Below, piece after piece: positions 25,070 through 33,002 of a stretch of DNA of 37,985 bases; the first letter of the stretch is position 1, and the number at the start of each line of letters is the position of its first letter. A program made the translations under genes and the position numbers. The stretch is from Oscillospiraceae bacterium (GTDB lineage: Bacteria; Bacillota; Clostridia; Oscillospirales; Ruminococcaceae). The notes under the pieces were generated by a model. It saw nothing but the letters and a program-made list of their open reading frames with translations, made no database searches and was not told where the DNA came from. The stretch spans positions 1 to 37,985 of the forward strand of contig JAISLD010000027.1 in NCBI GenBank assembly GCA_031260665.1, given 5' to 3'.

Positions 25070-25098
25070 ATTATACACTATTTCAGAGAGAAATGCAA
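25070..25098 (-). promoter_or_regulatory. Sigma-A promoter of iscS-nifU
   Basis: On the minus strand, TTGCAT (25098-25093) and TATAAT (25075-25070) are 17 bp apart. Transcription would start near 25063, inside the palindrome at 25044-25068. Confidence 0.78.
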
Positions 25099-25140
25099 GG
25101 GGTTGAAAAGAATTAAATCAAAGAATTTTGCCGAAAAGAC

Positions 25141-25198
25141 TTGACAAGTTGTGCCTTTGTGTGATATAATACGAGCGTTGCGCTGTTGCATAGCGCAA
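25141..25198 (+). promoter_or_regulatory. Promoter and 5' leader hairpin of tRNA-Lys
   Basis: TTGACA (25141-25146) and TATAAT (25165-25170) are 18 bp apart. Right at the expected transcript start, TTGCGCT (25178-25184) and AGCGCAA (25192-25198) form a 7-bp stem in the pre-tRNA leader. Confidence 0.8.
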
Positions 25199-25216
25199 AC
25201 CCTGTATAAATCAGAT

Positions 25217-25292
25217 GAGTCACTAGCTCAGTCGGCAGAGCATTTGCCTTTTAAGCAAGGGGTCCCGGGTTCGAATCCCGGGTGACTCACCA
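25217..25292 (+). tRNA. tRNA-Lys (anticodon TTT)
   Basis: It forms a complete cloverleaf. The acceptor stem is GAGTCAC with GTGACTC, the D arm is GCTC/GAGC, the anticodon loop CTTTTAA has TTT at 25250-25252, and the T arm is CCGGG-TTCGAAT-CCCGG. Discriminator A is followed by an encoded CCA. It is a lone tRNA with its own promoter and terminator. It reads AAA and AAG and is a natural substrate for t6A made by the Sua5 protein at 18456. Confidence 0.98.
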
Positions 25293-25365
25293 CCACTCGG
25301 TGTCCGAGAAACAATAAGATAATCGGCAACGTATATTGTCAACCTTATTGTCCATCCGACACAGA

Positions 25366-25402
25366 CCGCCCCCTCAAAGCGAGGGGGCGGCTTGTTTTGT
25401 TA
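25366..25402 (+). terminator. Terminator downstream of tRNA-Lys
   Basis: CCGCCCCCTC (25366-25375) and GAGGGGGCGG (25381-25390) form a 10-bp GC stem with a 5-nt loop, followed by CTTGTTTTGTT. The stretch before it (25298-25365) holds further inverted repeats (CTCGG/CCGAG; CAATAAG/CTTATTG) but no gene. Confidence 0.85.
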
Positions 25403-25409
25403 TCCCGAC

Positions 25410-25536
25410 AACAATGTCAACAACTTAAACAATTTGCTTAGCAGATATTCCGCTTCTGCGGGAGCGGCAAGGCGTTGACCGAGTCGTTCCGGTCGCCCGC
25501 CTGCGCCCCGAGGGGTATGACCTTCGGTATGCGAGT
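25410..25536. repeat. MITE-like dispersed element, family A, copy 2 (inverted)
   Basis: Read on the minus strand it shares the blocks ATACCGAAGGTCA, GGCGACCGGAACGACTC, GCTCCCGCAG, GGAATATC and TTAAGTTGTTGACATT with the copies at 10155-10270 and 32062-32173. It lies between the tRNA terminator and the end of lysC. No gene is seen in 25293-25544. Confidence 0.7.
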
Positions 25537-25544
25537 TCCGATAT

Positions 25545-26855
25545 TTATTCAGACAATGCAAACGTGTCATAAACCGCGCGTATCGCCTTTTCAAAGTCGT
25601 CGTTCTTTATCCCGACGATGATGTTAAGCTCTGATGAACCTTGGTCAATCATCTTGATGTTGACACCCGCATGTGCCAGCGAAGCGAACACGCGTGTCGC
25701 TGTGCCGCGTCGCTCTCTCATTCCGCGTCCGACTATCGCGACAAGGGCGAGGTCGTGTTCAACAGACAAGCGGTCGGGACGGGCGACCTTGGTTATACGG
25801 TCGATAAGCCCCGGTCGTGATTTATAATCGTCGCCCGATATAATCACCGACAGCGTGTCGATTCCGCTCGGTATATGCTCAAAGTTTATGCCCTCCGCCT
25901 CAAACAGCGTCAGTATTCGCCGCAGAAAGCCAATCTCGTTGTTCATCTCGTCTTTTTCAAGGTTGATGACAGCGAAACCTTTTTTCCCCGCGATACCCGT
26001 CAGCAGGGTCGGGTTGTCGTCTGTTTGCGGCACAATCATCGTGCCCGGCAAGGTCGGCGTGTTCGTGTTGCGTATGTTTATCGGGATTTTCGCTGTTCTT
26101 ACAGGGAAAATCGCGCTCTCGTGCAGCACGGTCGCTCCCATATAAGACAACTCGCGGAGTTCACGATAAGTCAGCGTTTTGATTACCTTCGGGTTGTCAA
26201 CGATACGCGGGTCGGCAAGAAGCACACCGGGTACGTCGGTCCAGTTCTCGTAGAGAGCGGCGCGCACGGCTTTTGCGACCAGCGAACCTGTAACGTCGCT
26301 GCCGCCACGTGAGAACGTCTTGATTTCACCATTGGGTTTTGCCCCATAAAACCCGGGGATAACCGCCTTGCCGTGTTTGTCAAGCAGCACTTGAAGCGAC
26401 GCTTCGGTCAAGTCGGCGTCAAACTCTCCGTTCGGGTAGAACTTCACGCCGCGTGCCGCGTCAATGAAGTGGAATCCCAAAAATTTGGCGAGAACAATGC
26501 CGCAGAGATACTCGCCGCGGCTTGCCGCGTAGTCGCGCCCTGCTCTCGCCTTGAAGTTTCTCACGATGGTTCCGTATTCGGTTTCAAGGTCAAGCTCGAG
26601 GTTCAGCGCCGATATTATACCGTCAAAGCGTTCGACTATAGGTCGGAACTCCTCTTCGGCGTTCGCCCCCTCGCCGATTGCGTCATAGCAGGCGTAAAGC
26701 ATATCGGTGACCTTGATGTCCGCGCCGAAACGCTTGCCCGGGGCGGACGGCACGACATAACGGCGCGCTGAATCAGAGCGGACTATCTCGGCGACTTTCT
26801 TGAACTGGTTTGCGTTAGCGAGCGAACTGCCGCCGAACTTCACGACTTTGACCAT
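25545..26855 (-). CDS. lysC: Aspartate kinase
   Basis: Aspartate kinase phosphorylates aspartate, the committed step to lysine, threonine, methionine and diaminopimelate. The N-terminal catalytic domain begins with KFGGSSLAN and contains the kinase segments RGE and FSRGGSDVTGS. Two ACT regulatory domains fill the last 150 residues (INLEKDEMNNEIGF; VAIVGRGMRERRG), so feedback inhibition is expected. The length of 436 residues suits a monofunctional enzyme. ATG 26855 matches the family start; AGGA lies about 13 nt upstream, which is far. The leader is only about 40 nt, leaving no space for a lysine riboswitch. Confidence 0.95.
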   Translation of the reverse strand: MVKVVKFGGSSLANANQFKKVAEIVRSDSARRYVVPSAPGKRFGADIKVTDMLYACYDAIGEGANAEEEFRPIVERFDGIISALNLELDLETEYGTIVRNFKARAGRDYAASRGEYLCGIVLAKFLGFHFIDAARGVKFYPNGEFDADLTEASLQVLLDKHGKAVIPGFYGAKPNGEIKTFSRGGSDVTGSLVAKAVRAALYENWTDVPGVLLADPRIVDNPKVIKTLTYRELRELSYMGATVLHESAIFPVRTAKIPINIRNTNTPTLPGTMIVPQTDDNPTLLTGIAGKKGFAVINLEKDEMNNEIGFLRRILTLFEAEGINFEHIPSGIDTLSVIISGDDYKSRPGLIDRITKVARPDRLSVEHDLALVAIVGRGMRERRGTATRVFASLAHAGVNIKMIDQGSSELNIIVGIKNDDFEKAIRAVYDTFALSE

Positions 26856-26901
26856 AAGAATGACAATCCTTTCGAGTGTGGCGATATTGACAATACATTT
26901 T

Positions 26902-26931
26902 ATTATAGCATATATAAGCAATCGTTGTCAA
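26902..26931 (-). promoter_or_regulatory. Sigma-A promoter of lysC
   Basis: On the minus strand, TTGACA (26931-26926) and TATAAT (26907-26902) are 18 bp apart. It stands back to back with the rightward promoter at 26944-26972; the two -35 boxes are 12 bp apart. Confidence 0.85.
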
Positions 26932-26943
26932 TCGGCTGTCGCC

Positions 26944-26972
26944 TTGACATATTGTGGTTCTTATAGTATAAT
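26944..26972 (+). promoter_or_regulatory. Consensus sigma-A promoter of the CPBP-tadA-prs operon
   Basis: TTGACA (26944-26949) and TATAAT (26967-26972), 17 bp apart, form a perfect consensus pair. The expected start near 26979 places about 300 nt of leader, including a 102-bp tandem repeat, before the first gene at 27277. Confidence 0.85.
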
Positions 26973-27215
26973 AACAAGGTTATAATGCTTAAGGTTATAA
27001 TGCTTATAGTGCTTTTGCGCACGGGCTCGCCCCTGCGGGGCAACCGCCCTCTTATGCGCAATTATACTATATCTGCGATATAGCATAATAACAAGGTTAT
27101 AACGCTTATAGTGCTTTTGCACACGGGCTCGCCCCTGCGGGGCAACCGCCCTCTTATGCGCAATTATACTATATCTGCGATATAGCATAATAACAAGGTT
27201 ATAATGCTTATAGTG
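26971..27215 (+). repeat. 102-bp tandem repeat in the leader of the CPBP operon
   Basis: Units begin at 27002 and 27104 (GCTTATAGTGC), with a third partial unit from 27206. They are nearly identical. Each unit holds GCCCC-tgc-GGGGC, an outer TTGCGC/GCGCAA pair (disrupted in unit 2, which reads TTGCAC), and CTATATC-tgc-GATATAG. The 421-bp stretch 26856-27276 has no gene, only these repeats and two promoters. Just after the repeats, GGGTATGACCTTCG (27217-27230) is shared with the family A element at 25513-25526. Confidence 0.85.
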
Positions 27216-27276
27216 TGGGTATGACCTTCGTATGTATGCCCATTTGTTGACGTTGATTAGTAGCGACAGGAGCTTT

Positions 27277-28320
27277 ATGGATGATATAACACTTGAACCG
27301 AAGCAAAAGCTGAAAGATTTCCGTGCCGTCTGCCTAAAGACAGGCGCGGTTTTGGCGTTTTATTACATCTGCACGATTGCCGTGCAACTTGTCGGCGCGT
27401 GGTTTAAGCAAACCGTCAGCTTGCCGTACAACGCGATGTTCGGGATTGGGTTGGTGCTGTCAAGCTTGTTTCAGTATCTGCTTCCGATTACGTTCGCTGT
27501 GCTTCTGCTGAAGTTTCACCCCGATAAAACCTTGTTCACCCCACCACAGAAAAAAGCCAAGGCAATGGGCAACCTCACTGCGGTCTACGGTATCGGGCAA
27601 GGGGTCAACCTGCTCACGGTCGTGGTGTTCTTTGCTTTGTCAAAGTTTCTCCCCGATGTGACGTTCGATGTGAACGACGCGTTCCGCGGAATCGCGACAG
27701 GCGACGGCAAAGGGCTGACTGCCGCCTTGATGATGGCTTTTGTCGGCGTCATTGTCGCACCGATATGTGAGGAGTTTCTGATTCGTGGCGTCATTATGCG
27801 TTCGCTTATGCCATACGGCAGTGGCTTCGCTATCATCGTGTCGTCCGTGATGTTCGGTTTTATGCACGGGAACTTTCATCAGCTGTTCTACACGCTTGCT
27901 CTTGGACTTGCCCTTGGTTTCATCGCCTACACCACGGGTTCTATCCTCACGTCTGTCATTATGCATATGTGCTTCAACGCTGTCGGAATGGGTTTCCTCG
28001 TGTTTCAATCGGTGGTTGCGGTCGAACGTGTGCCGGAAGCAGGAGCGGAAGAACTGCTTTATGCTTCTTACGGAATGTTTCAGGTGCTGATTGTCGCTCT
28101 CGCTATCGCGGGTGTCTGGTCGTTCTTCAAAAGAATACCGAAACTGAAACTTGTTCAGTTTGTCGATGATTTCACCGTGTTATCAACCCCGAAGAAATAC
28201 GCGGTGCTTCTCACCTCGTTCACTGTGATTATCGCGATTGCCTTGGCGGTGGATGCGCACGCGGGGAACTTCTTGGCAGGCAAGCTGACCGAAACCCTGT
28301 TTCCAACCGTGTCGGTGTGA
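27277..28320 (+). CDS. CPBP-family intramembrane glutamic endopeptidase (first of tandem pair)
   Basis: This is a multi-pass membrane protein of the Rce1/CAAX-like (ABI) protease family. The three active-site motifs are present: CEEFLIRG (E165, E166, R170), FGFMHGN (H197) and HMCFN (H230, N234). About eight hydrophobic helices are visible over 347 residues. AGGAG 5 nt upstream fixes the start at ATG 27277; ATG 27232 is in frame but has no such site. Bacterial members serve in peptide maturation, bacteriocin immunity or unknown membrane proteolysis. Nothing nearby encodes a small peptide substrate. The next CPBP gene begins 2 nt after its stop. Confidence 0.9.
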   Translation: MDDITLEPKQKLKDFRAVCLKTGAVLAFYYICTIAVQLVGAWFKQTVSLPYNAMFGIGLVLSSLFQYLLPITFAVLLLKFHPDKTLFTPPQKKAKAMGNLTAVYGIGQGVNLLTVVVFFALSKFLPDVTFDVNDAFRGIATGDGKGLTAALMMAFVGVIVAPICEEFLIRGVIMRSLMPYGSGFAIIVSSVMFGFMHGNFHQLFYTLALGLALGFIAYTTGSILTSVIMHMCFNAVGMGFLVFQSVVAVERVPEAGAEELLYASYGMFQVLIVALAIAGVWSFFKRIPKLKLVQFVDDFTVLSTPKKYAVLLTSFTVIIAIALAVDAHAGNFLAGKLTETLFPTVSV

Positions 28321-28321
28321 G

Positions 28322-29224
28322 ATGAAGAAAGAAAGAACGCTGTTTCAACGCTCAGTGTCACAACTCGCAATCGCGTGGCTCGTGATATCCGTACTCACGC
28401 TGATACTCGGCATCGTTATGATGCTCTTTTACGACTACCTCTATGCCGACACCGACGAATTTCTCCCGTATCTGCTGCAAAACCTCATCGGCGCTCTCAT
28501 AATGTACGGAATACCGCTTGTGATATATCATCATCTGCTTCTGTTCCCGAAGCGCGAGCGCATAGAGCGTGACCGACCGCCTTTGACCGCAAAGGTCATT
28601 GTTCGTGCCGTAGCAGTGCTTATCGCCGTCGCTTGTATCGCTTATGCCGCGACAAACGCGGGAACGGTGTTCACCGGCCTGTTCTTCGCAATCACAGGAT
28701 ACCCGACCAAAAATCTATTCATTATGCCGCAAACCACGGCGCAGTTCGTTGTGCTTGCCGTCTACACCGTGGGTCTTGCCCCGTGGCTTGAAGAAACGAT
28801 ATTCAGGGGAATGATTTGGCGGCACATTGAGCCGTTTGGCAAAGGAAAAGCGATTCTCATCACCGCGTTTTTGTTCGCCGCTTCTCACGGAAACCTGCAG
28901 CAGTTCTTCTTCGCTTTCTCCTCCGGGATTGCGCTCGGTTGTATCCGTTCACGTTTTGGTACGATACTGCCGAGTGTGTTTGCCCACATGCTTATCAACA
29001 CGATAGGCACGCTTGAACTTGTCGCCGACATAACCGCGATTTCTATGATTGTTTTGGCAATCGGGTTTGTTTCGTTTGTATACGGCGTGTTGTCAATGCG
29101 GATTACGTTAGTCAAGCTAATCGGTGAGGGAACGTCGCTATATCGATTACGTGAGATGTGGCAGGTTCCTATTGTGGTGGTCACGGCTGTGTTTATGTTT
29201 CTCAACGTGACGCTGAGTTATTGA
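28322..29224 (+). CDS. CPBP-family intramembrane glutamic endopeptidase (second of tandem pair)
   Basis: This is a second complete CPBP protease with all motifs: LEETIFRG (E157, E158, R162), FAASHGN (H189) and HMLIN (H222, N226). It has about eight membrane helices in 300 residues. It is clearly related to the preceding gene in the catalytic core but diverged elsewhere, consistent with an old duplication. The start ATG 28322 follows the previous stop by one base, with GTGTGAG as a weak ribosome site, so coupling is likely. The substrate is unknown. Confidence 0.9.
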   Translation: MKKERTLFQRSVSQLAIAWLVISVLTLILGIVMMLFYDYLYADTDEFLPYLLQNLIGALIMYGIPLVIYHHLLLFPKRERIERDRPPLTAKVIVRAVAVLIAVACIAYAATNAGTVFTGLFFAITGYPTKNLFIMPQTTAQFVVLAVYTVGLAPWLEETIFRGMIWRHIEPFGKGKAILITAFLFAASHGNLQQFFFAFSSGIALGCIRSRFGTILPSVFAHMLINTIGTLELVADITAISMIVLAIGFVSFVYGVLSMRITLVKLIGEGTSLYRLREMWQVPIVVVTAVFMFLNVTLSY

Positions 29225-29228
29225 AATA

Positions 29229-29678
<450 letters not shown>

Positions 29679-29683
29679 CCAGT

Positions 29684-31099
29684 ATGTCAGACAAATACAA
29701 AAACCTCGCCTCAAACACAGCCGTCCTTATGCTTGGGCAGTTCTTCTCAAAAATGCTCGTCTACATAATGATGCGCTTCTATACCGCGATGCTCGGCACA
29801 GGCGGATATGGGGCGGTGGGCAACATTATCGACGTAAGCACCCTCGCAATGGGGATATTCACGCTGTCTATCGGGGAAAGCGTCATACGTTTTGCGTCCG
29901 ACATACACTACGACAAACGCAAGGTTTTCACGGCAGGTATAATCACAACTGTATGCGGCGCGGTCCTCTTTGCCGCGTTTATCCCAACCGTGTCAATGGT
30001 CAGCTTCCTTCACGAATACGCGTTTCTTATCTTTCTTTACACACTGACAGGCAGTGTCAAAAGCACTTGCGCGTTGTTCATTCGCTCAAGCGGACGCGTC
30101 AAACTCTACGCAATCGATGGCGTGCTGACCACTGCGGTCAACATTATCCTCAATATTGTTTTGCTTGCGACCTTCAACCTCGGCGTGACGGGTTATGTGC
30201 TGTCGGTTGTGTTTGCCGACCTTTTCTCGATAGTGTTCCTCACCTTTGCGGCTCGGCTGTGGCGTTATGTCGGGTTCAGATACATCGACAAGCCACTCTG
30301 GAACGATATGTTCCGTTTTTGCCTGCCGCTTATCCCGACTGCCGTGATGTGGTGGGTCACCAGTGTGTCCGACAGCTTCTTCGTGACTTCAATTATGGGC
30401 GTGGAAAATGCGGGTATCTACAAAGCCGCGTATAAACTGCCAAGCATTATCGCTCTCGTGTCGGGGATATTCTCACAGGCTTGGAACTTGTCGGCAATCG
30501 GCGAGCAACACGCGAAAGACGGCGGCAGGTTTTACACAAACGTGTTCAATCAGCTTCAATCGGCGATATACTGCCTTGCCGCTGGTATGCTCCTCTTTAT
30601 CAAGCCCGTTCTCGGCATAATGACGGCAGGCGGCTTTGAAGAAGCGTATCGCTATACGCCTATGCTTATCTTAGCGGTGGTGTTCTCCTCGTTCTCGACT
30701 TTTTGCGGCAGTGTCTACATTGTTCGCAAGAAAACCATACGTTCAATGACTACCGTGCTGTTTGGCGCGGTGCTGAATCTTATACTTAACGCAGTGCTGA
30801 TACCAAACTTCGGCTTGAACGGCGCGGCGGCAGCCACACTCGCGAGTTATCTGCTTGTGTTTGTGCTTCGCGCAAGCGATACGCGCCGCATAATGAAAAT
30901 GCGGCTTTATCCCGCAAAAATGGTGGTGTCTATAGGGATTCTCGCGGCAATGGGCGTGGTTGTGGCAAAAGCGGACGGAACGCTTTACTGGATTGAACTG
31001 ATACTGCTGTCGATTCCCGTGCTTCTGATTAACGTCGTGCCCGCGATTCACGCGGTGATATCCCTTCGGCGTAAACCGAAACCGAAAAACCATAGGTAA
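29684..31099 (+). CDS. Wzx/MurJ-like polysaccharide flippase (MOP superfamily)
   Basis: The protein has about 12-14 hydrophobic helices across 471 residues and resembles lipid-linked oligosaccharide flippases: an N-terminal LASNTAVLMLGQFFSKML helix, MMRFYTAMLG, and a central PLIPTAVMWWVTSVSDSFFV. It would move a lipid-linked sugar unit across the membrane for capsule, teichoic or spore-related polysaccharide, but no glycosyltransferases are nearby. I prefer ATG 29684, with AGGA 10 nt upstream; ATG 29675 is in frame and overlaps the tadA stop. The cargo is unknown. Confidence 0.85.
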   Translation: MSDKYKNLASNTAVLMLGQFFSKMLVYIMMRFYTAMLGTGGYGAVGNIIDVSTLAMGIFTLSIGESVIRFASDIHYDKRKVFTAGIITTVCGAVLFAAFIPTVSMVSFLHEYAFLIFLYTLTGSVKSTCALFIRSSGRVKLYAIDGVLTTAVNIILNIVLLATFNLGVTGYVLSVVFADLFSIVFLTFAARLWRYVGFRYIDKPLWNDMFRFCLPLIPTAVMWWVTSVSDSFFVTSIMGVENAGIYKAAYKLPSIIALVSGIFSQAWNLSAIGEQHAKDGGRFYTNVFNQLQSAIYCLAAGMLLFIKPVLGIMTAGGFEEAYRYTPMLILAVVFSSFSTFCGSVYIVRKKTIRSMTTVLFGAVLNLILNAVLIPNFGLNGAAAATLASYLLVFVLRASDTRRIMKMRLYPAKMVVSIGILAAMGVVVAKADGTLYWIELILLSIPVLLINVVPAIHAVISLRRKPKPKNHR

Positions 31100-31102
31100 T
31101 AT

Positions 31103-32062
31103 ATGATAATCAACGGTAACCCTGTCAAAATCTTCGCGGCAAACTCAAACCGTCAGCTTGCCGCCGATATCGCCGCCAACGTGGGTCAGCCGCTTGGCGA
31201 TGTGACAGTAGGGCATTTTTCCGATGGTGAGATTGCCGTCAGCTTCGGCGAGAGCGTGCGTGGCAGCGATGTGTTTGTGGTGCAGTCCACCTCTGCTCCT
31301 GTCAACGACCACCTTATGGAACTGCTGATAATGACGGACGCGCTTCGTCGCGCTTCCGCTTATCGAATCACCGCCGTTATGCCGTACTATGGCTACGCAA
31401 GGCAGGACAGAAAAGCGAAAGCAAGGGACGCGATATCGGCAAAACTTGTCGCCAATATGCTTGCCGCCGCGGGTGCCGACCGTGTGCTTACTATGGACCT
31501 GCACTCACCGCAGATACAAGGCTTCTTTGACATACCTCTCGACCACTTGACAGGCGTTAATATCCTTGCCCCGTATTTCAGGGAGAGGTTTATCGGTGAA
31601 CTTGACGAGTTTGTCACCGTCTCACCCGACCTCGGTTCGGTAACACGGGCACGTAACTTCGCCAACCTGCTCGGCATACCGCTTGCCATTGTAGACAAGC
31701 GGCGGCAACACGCCAACGTGTCCGAGGTGATGAATATTATCGGCGAGGTGCGTGGTCGGCGGGTGATTATCCTTGACGATATGGTGGATACAGGCGGCTC
31801 GCTTTGCAATGCCGCCGCCGCTTTGGTGCAAAAGGGCGGCGCGACTGAAGTTTATGCTTGCGCCACTCACGCGGTGCTGTCGGGCAACGCGGTAGAGAGA
31901 ATACAGCAGTCGCACATCAAAGAAATGGTGTTTCTCAACACTATCGCTTTGCCTGACGATAAGAAAATAGACAAAATCAAGGTGATATCAGTCGCCGATG
32001 TGTTTGGACAAGCAGTCTATCGTATCGCCGCCGAAAAACCCGTGTCGCCGCTGTTTATGTAA
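31103..32062 (+). CDS. prs: Ribose-phosphate pyrophosphokinase
   Basis: Prs makes PRPP from ribose 5-phosphate and ATP for nucleotide, histidine and tryptophan synthesis. The class I features are [15 protein letters not shown], the flexible loop DKRRQ, and the PRPP-binding loop [14 protein letters not shown]. The length of 319 residues is standard. AGGT precedes ATG 31103. It ends a five-gene operon, with a terminator at 32185-32217. Confidence 0.97.
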   Translation: MIINGNPVKIFAANSNRQLAADIAANVGQPLGDVTVGHFSDGEIAVSFGESVRGSDVFVVQSTSAPVNDHLMELLIMTDALRRASAYRITAVMPYYGYARQDRKAKARDAISAKLVANMLAAAGADRVLTMDLHSPQIQGFFDIPLDHLTGVNILAPYFRERFIGELDEFVTVSPDLGSVTRARNFANLLGIPLAIVDKRRQHANVSEVMNIIGEVRGRRVIILDDMVDTGGSLCNAAAALVQKGGATEVYACATHAVLSGNAVERIQQSHIKEMVFLNTIALPDDKKIDKIKVISVADVFGQAVYRIAAEKPVSPLFM

Positions 32063-32173
32063 TACCCTTGGGGCACATGCGGGCGACCGGAACGACTCAG
32101 CCGGCGCCTTTGTCGCTCCCGCAGGAGTGAAACTCTCGCAAAAAGAATTGATTAAGTTGTTAACATTAAGACA
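32062..32173. repeat. MITE-like dispersed element, family A, copy 3
   Basis: The blocks GGGCGACCGGAACGACTC, CGCTCCCGCAGGAG and TTAAGTTGTTAACATT are shared with the copies at 10155-10270 and 25410-25536. The hairpin stem here uses a G-U pair (CGCTCC/GGAGTG). It begins at the prs stop codon. Confidence 0.65.
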
Positions 32174-32184
32174 TATAACGCAAG

Positions 32185-32217
32185 AAACTCCGTTCACGCG
32201 AACGGAGTTTTTGTTTT
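32185..32217 (+). terminator. Rho-independent terminator after prs
   Basis: AAACTCCGTTC (32185-32195) and GAACGGAGTTT (32200-32210) form an 11-bp stem with a 4-nt loop, followed by TTGTTTT. Confidence 0.92.
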
Positions 32218-32247
32218 GCATACAGACAAACAGATATAACATAGATT
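32218..32247 (+). promoter_or_regulatory. Possible sigma-E-type sporulation promoter before the sigma-K-like gene
   Basis: GCATACA (32218-32224) and CATAGATT (32240-32247), 15 bp apart, loosely resemble the sigma-E pattern (KMATATT, 13-14 bp, CATACAnT). Bacillus sigK is sigma-E dependent. The match is imperfect and the spacing is one base long. Confidence 0.3.
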
Positions 32248-32276
32248 AAAGAGAAACGCCGACAAGAGAAACACCT

Positions 32277-33002
32277 ATGTTTATATATCTTATGTCTGTT
32301 GTGCTGTCGCACCTGTGGCTGCTTGCGCTCCACTTTGACGGCGGAGTGAAGTATCTGCCGCAGATGACGCGTGAGGAAGAAGAAGAATGTTTGCGCCAGA
32401 TATCAAATGGCGACGACTGTGCGAGAGAACAGCTGGTTCTCCACAATCAGCGGCTTGTCAGCCACATTGTCAACAGCCGATTCAACTCGTTCTCTGAACA
32501 AGACAAGTCGGACCTTTGCTCTGTCGGCACGATAGGTCTGCTTAAAGCGGCGGAGAACTTTGACTCAAACAGCGGGCTTCGCTTCTCTACGCTTGCCTAC
32601 AAGTGCATTATGAATGAAATGCTGATGTGGCTTCGTAAAGAGAAGAAGCACCTAAGCACCGTCAAACTTGCCGACCCGATAGCTTCCGACGAAAACGGCG
32701 AGTCGCTCACTTTGCTTGACAAACTCGAGAGTGACCTGAACGTCGAGGAGATAGCGGAAAAGACGGCGCTTCGTGAGAAGCTGAACACACTTATTGATAC
32801 GGTGCTTGACGAACGCGAACGCAAGGTCATTCGGCTTCGTTACGGCATTGACGAGAACGGCAACCACAAAGCGACAATGAGCCAGAAAGACGTGGGCAAA
32901 CAGCTTGGGATATCGCGGACGTACGTCGCGAGGATTGAGGGCGACTCGGTGAAGAAAATGCGCCCCCACTTTGGTGTGACTAAGCCAAACAAGAAAGGTT
33001 AG
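32277..33002 (+). CDS. sigK: Sigma-70-family factor resembling sporulation sigma-K
   Basis: The short N-terminal hydrophobic stretch (MFIYLMSVVLSHLWLLAL) precedes the region 2 core (LVLHNQRLVSHIV, LCSVGTIGLLKAAENFD, CIMNEMLMWLRKEKKH) and a region 4 helix-turn-helix (MSQKDVGKQLGISRTYVARIE). Region 3 is short, as in the sigma-E/K group. The N-terminus recalls the pro-sequence of pro-sigma-K, which is removed by a membrane protease late in the mother cell. The gene (241 residues) is intact, not split by a skin element. A sigma-E homologue is the main alternative. The stop codon overlaps that of the convergent SDR gene. Confidence 0.82.
   Translation: MFIYLMSVVLSHLWLLALHFDGGVKYLPQMTREEEEECLRQISNGDDCAREQLVLHNQRLVSHIVNSRFNSFSEQDKSDLCSVGTIGLLKAAENFDSNSGLRFSTLAYKCIMNEMLMWLRKEKKHLSTVKLADPIASDENGESLTLLDKLESDLNVEEIAEKTALREKLNTLIDTVLDERERKVIRLRYGIDENGNHKATMSQKDVGKQLGISRTYVARIEGDSVKKMRPHFGVTKPNKKG

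Noticed and set aside
25171-25300. Additional tRNA genes beside tRNA-Lys
   Set aside because: Only one cloverleaf can be folded; the flanking palindromes are a leader hairpin and terminator-associated repeats.
26856-26900. Lysine riboswitch upstream of lysC
   Set aside because: The predicted leader is about 40 nt, far too short for the L-box aptamer.
26961-27188. A minus-strand frame encoding two 34-residue basic repeats across the 102-bp tandem repeat
   Set aside because: The frame stays open only because the repeat length is a multiple of three. It has no ribosome site and runs into the lysC promoter region.
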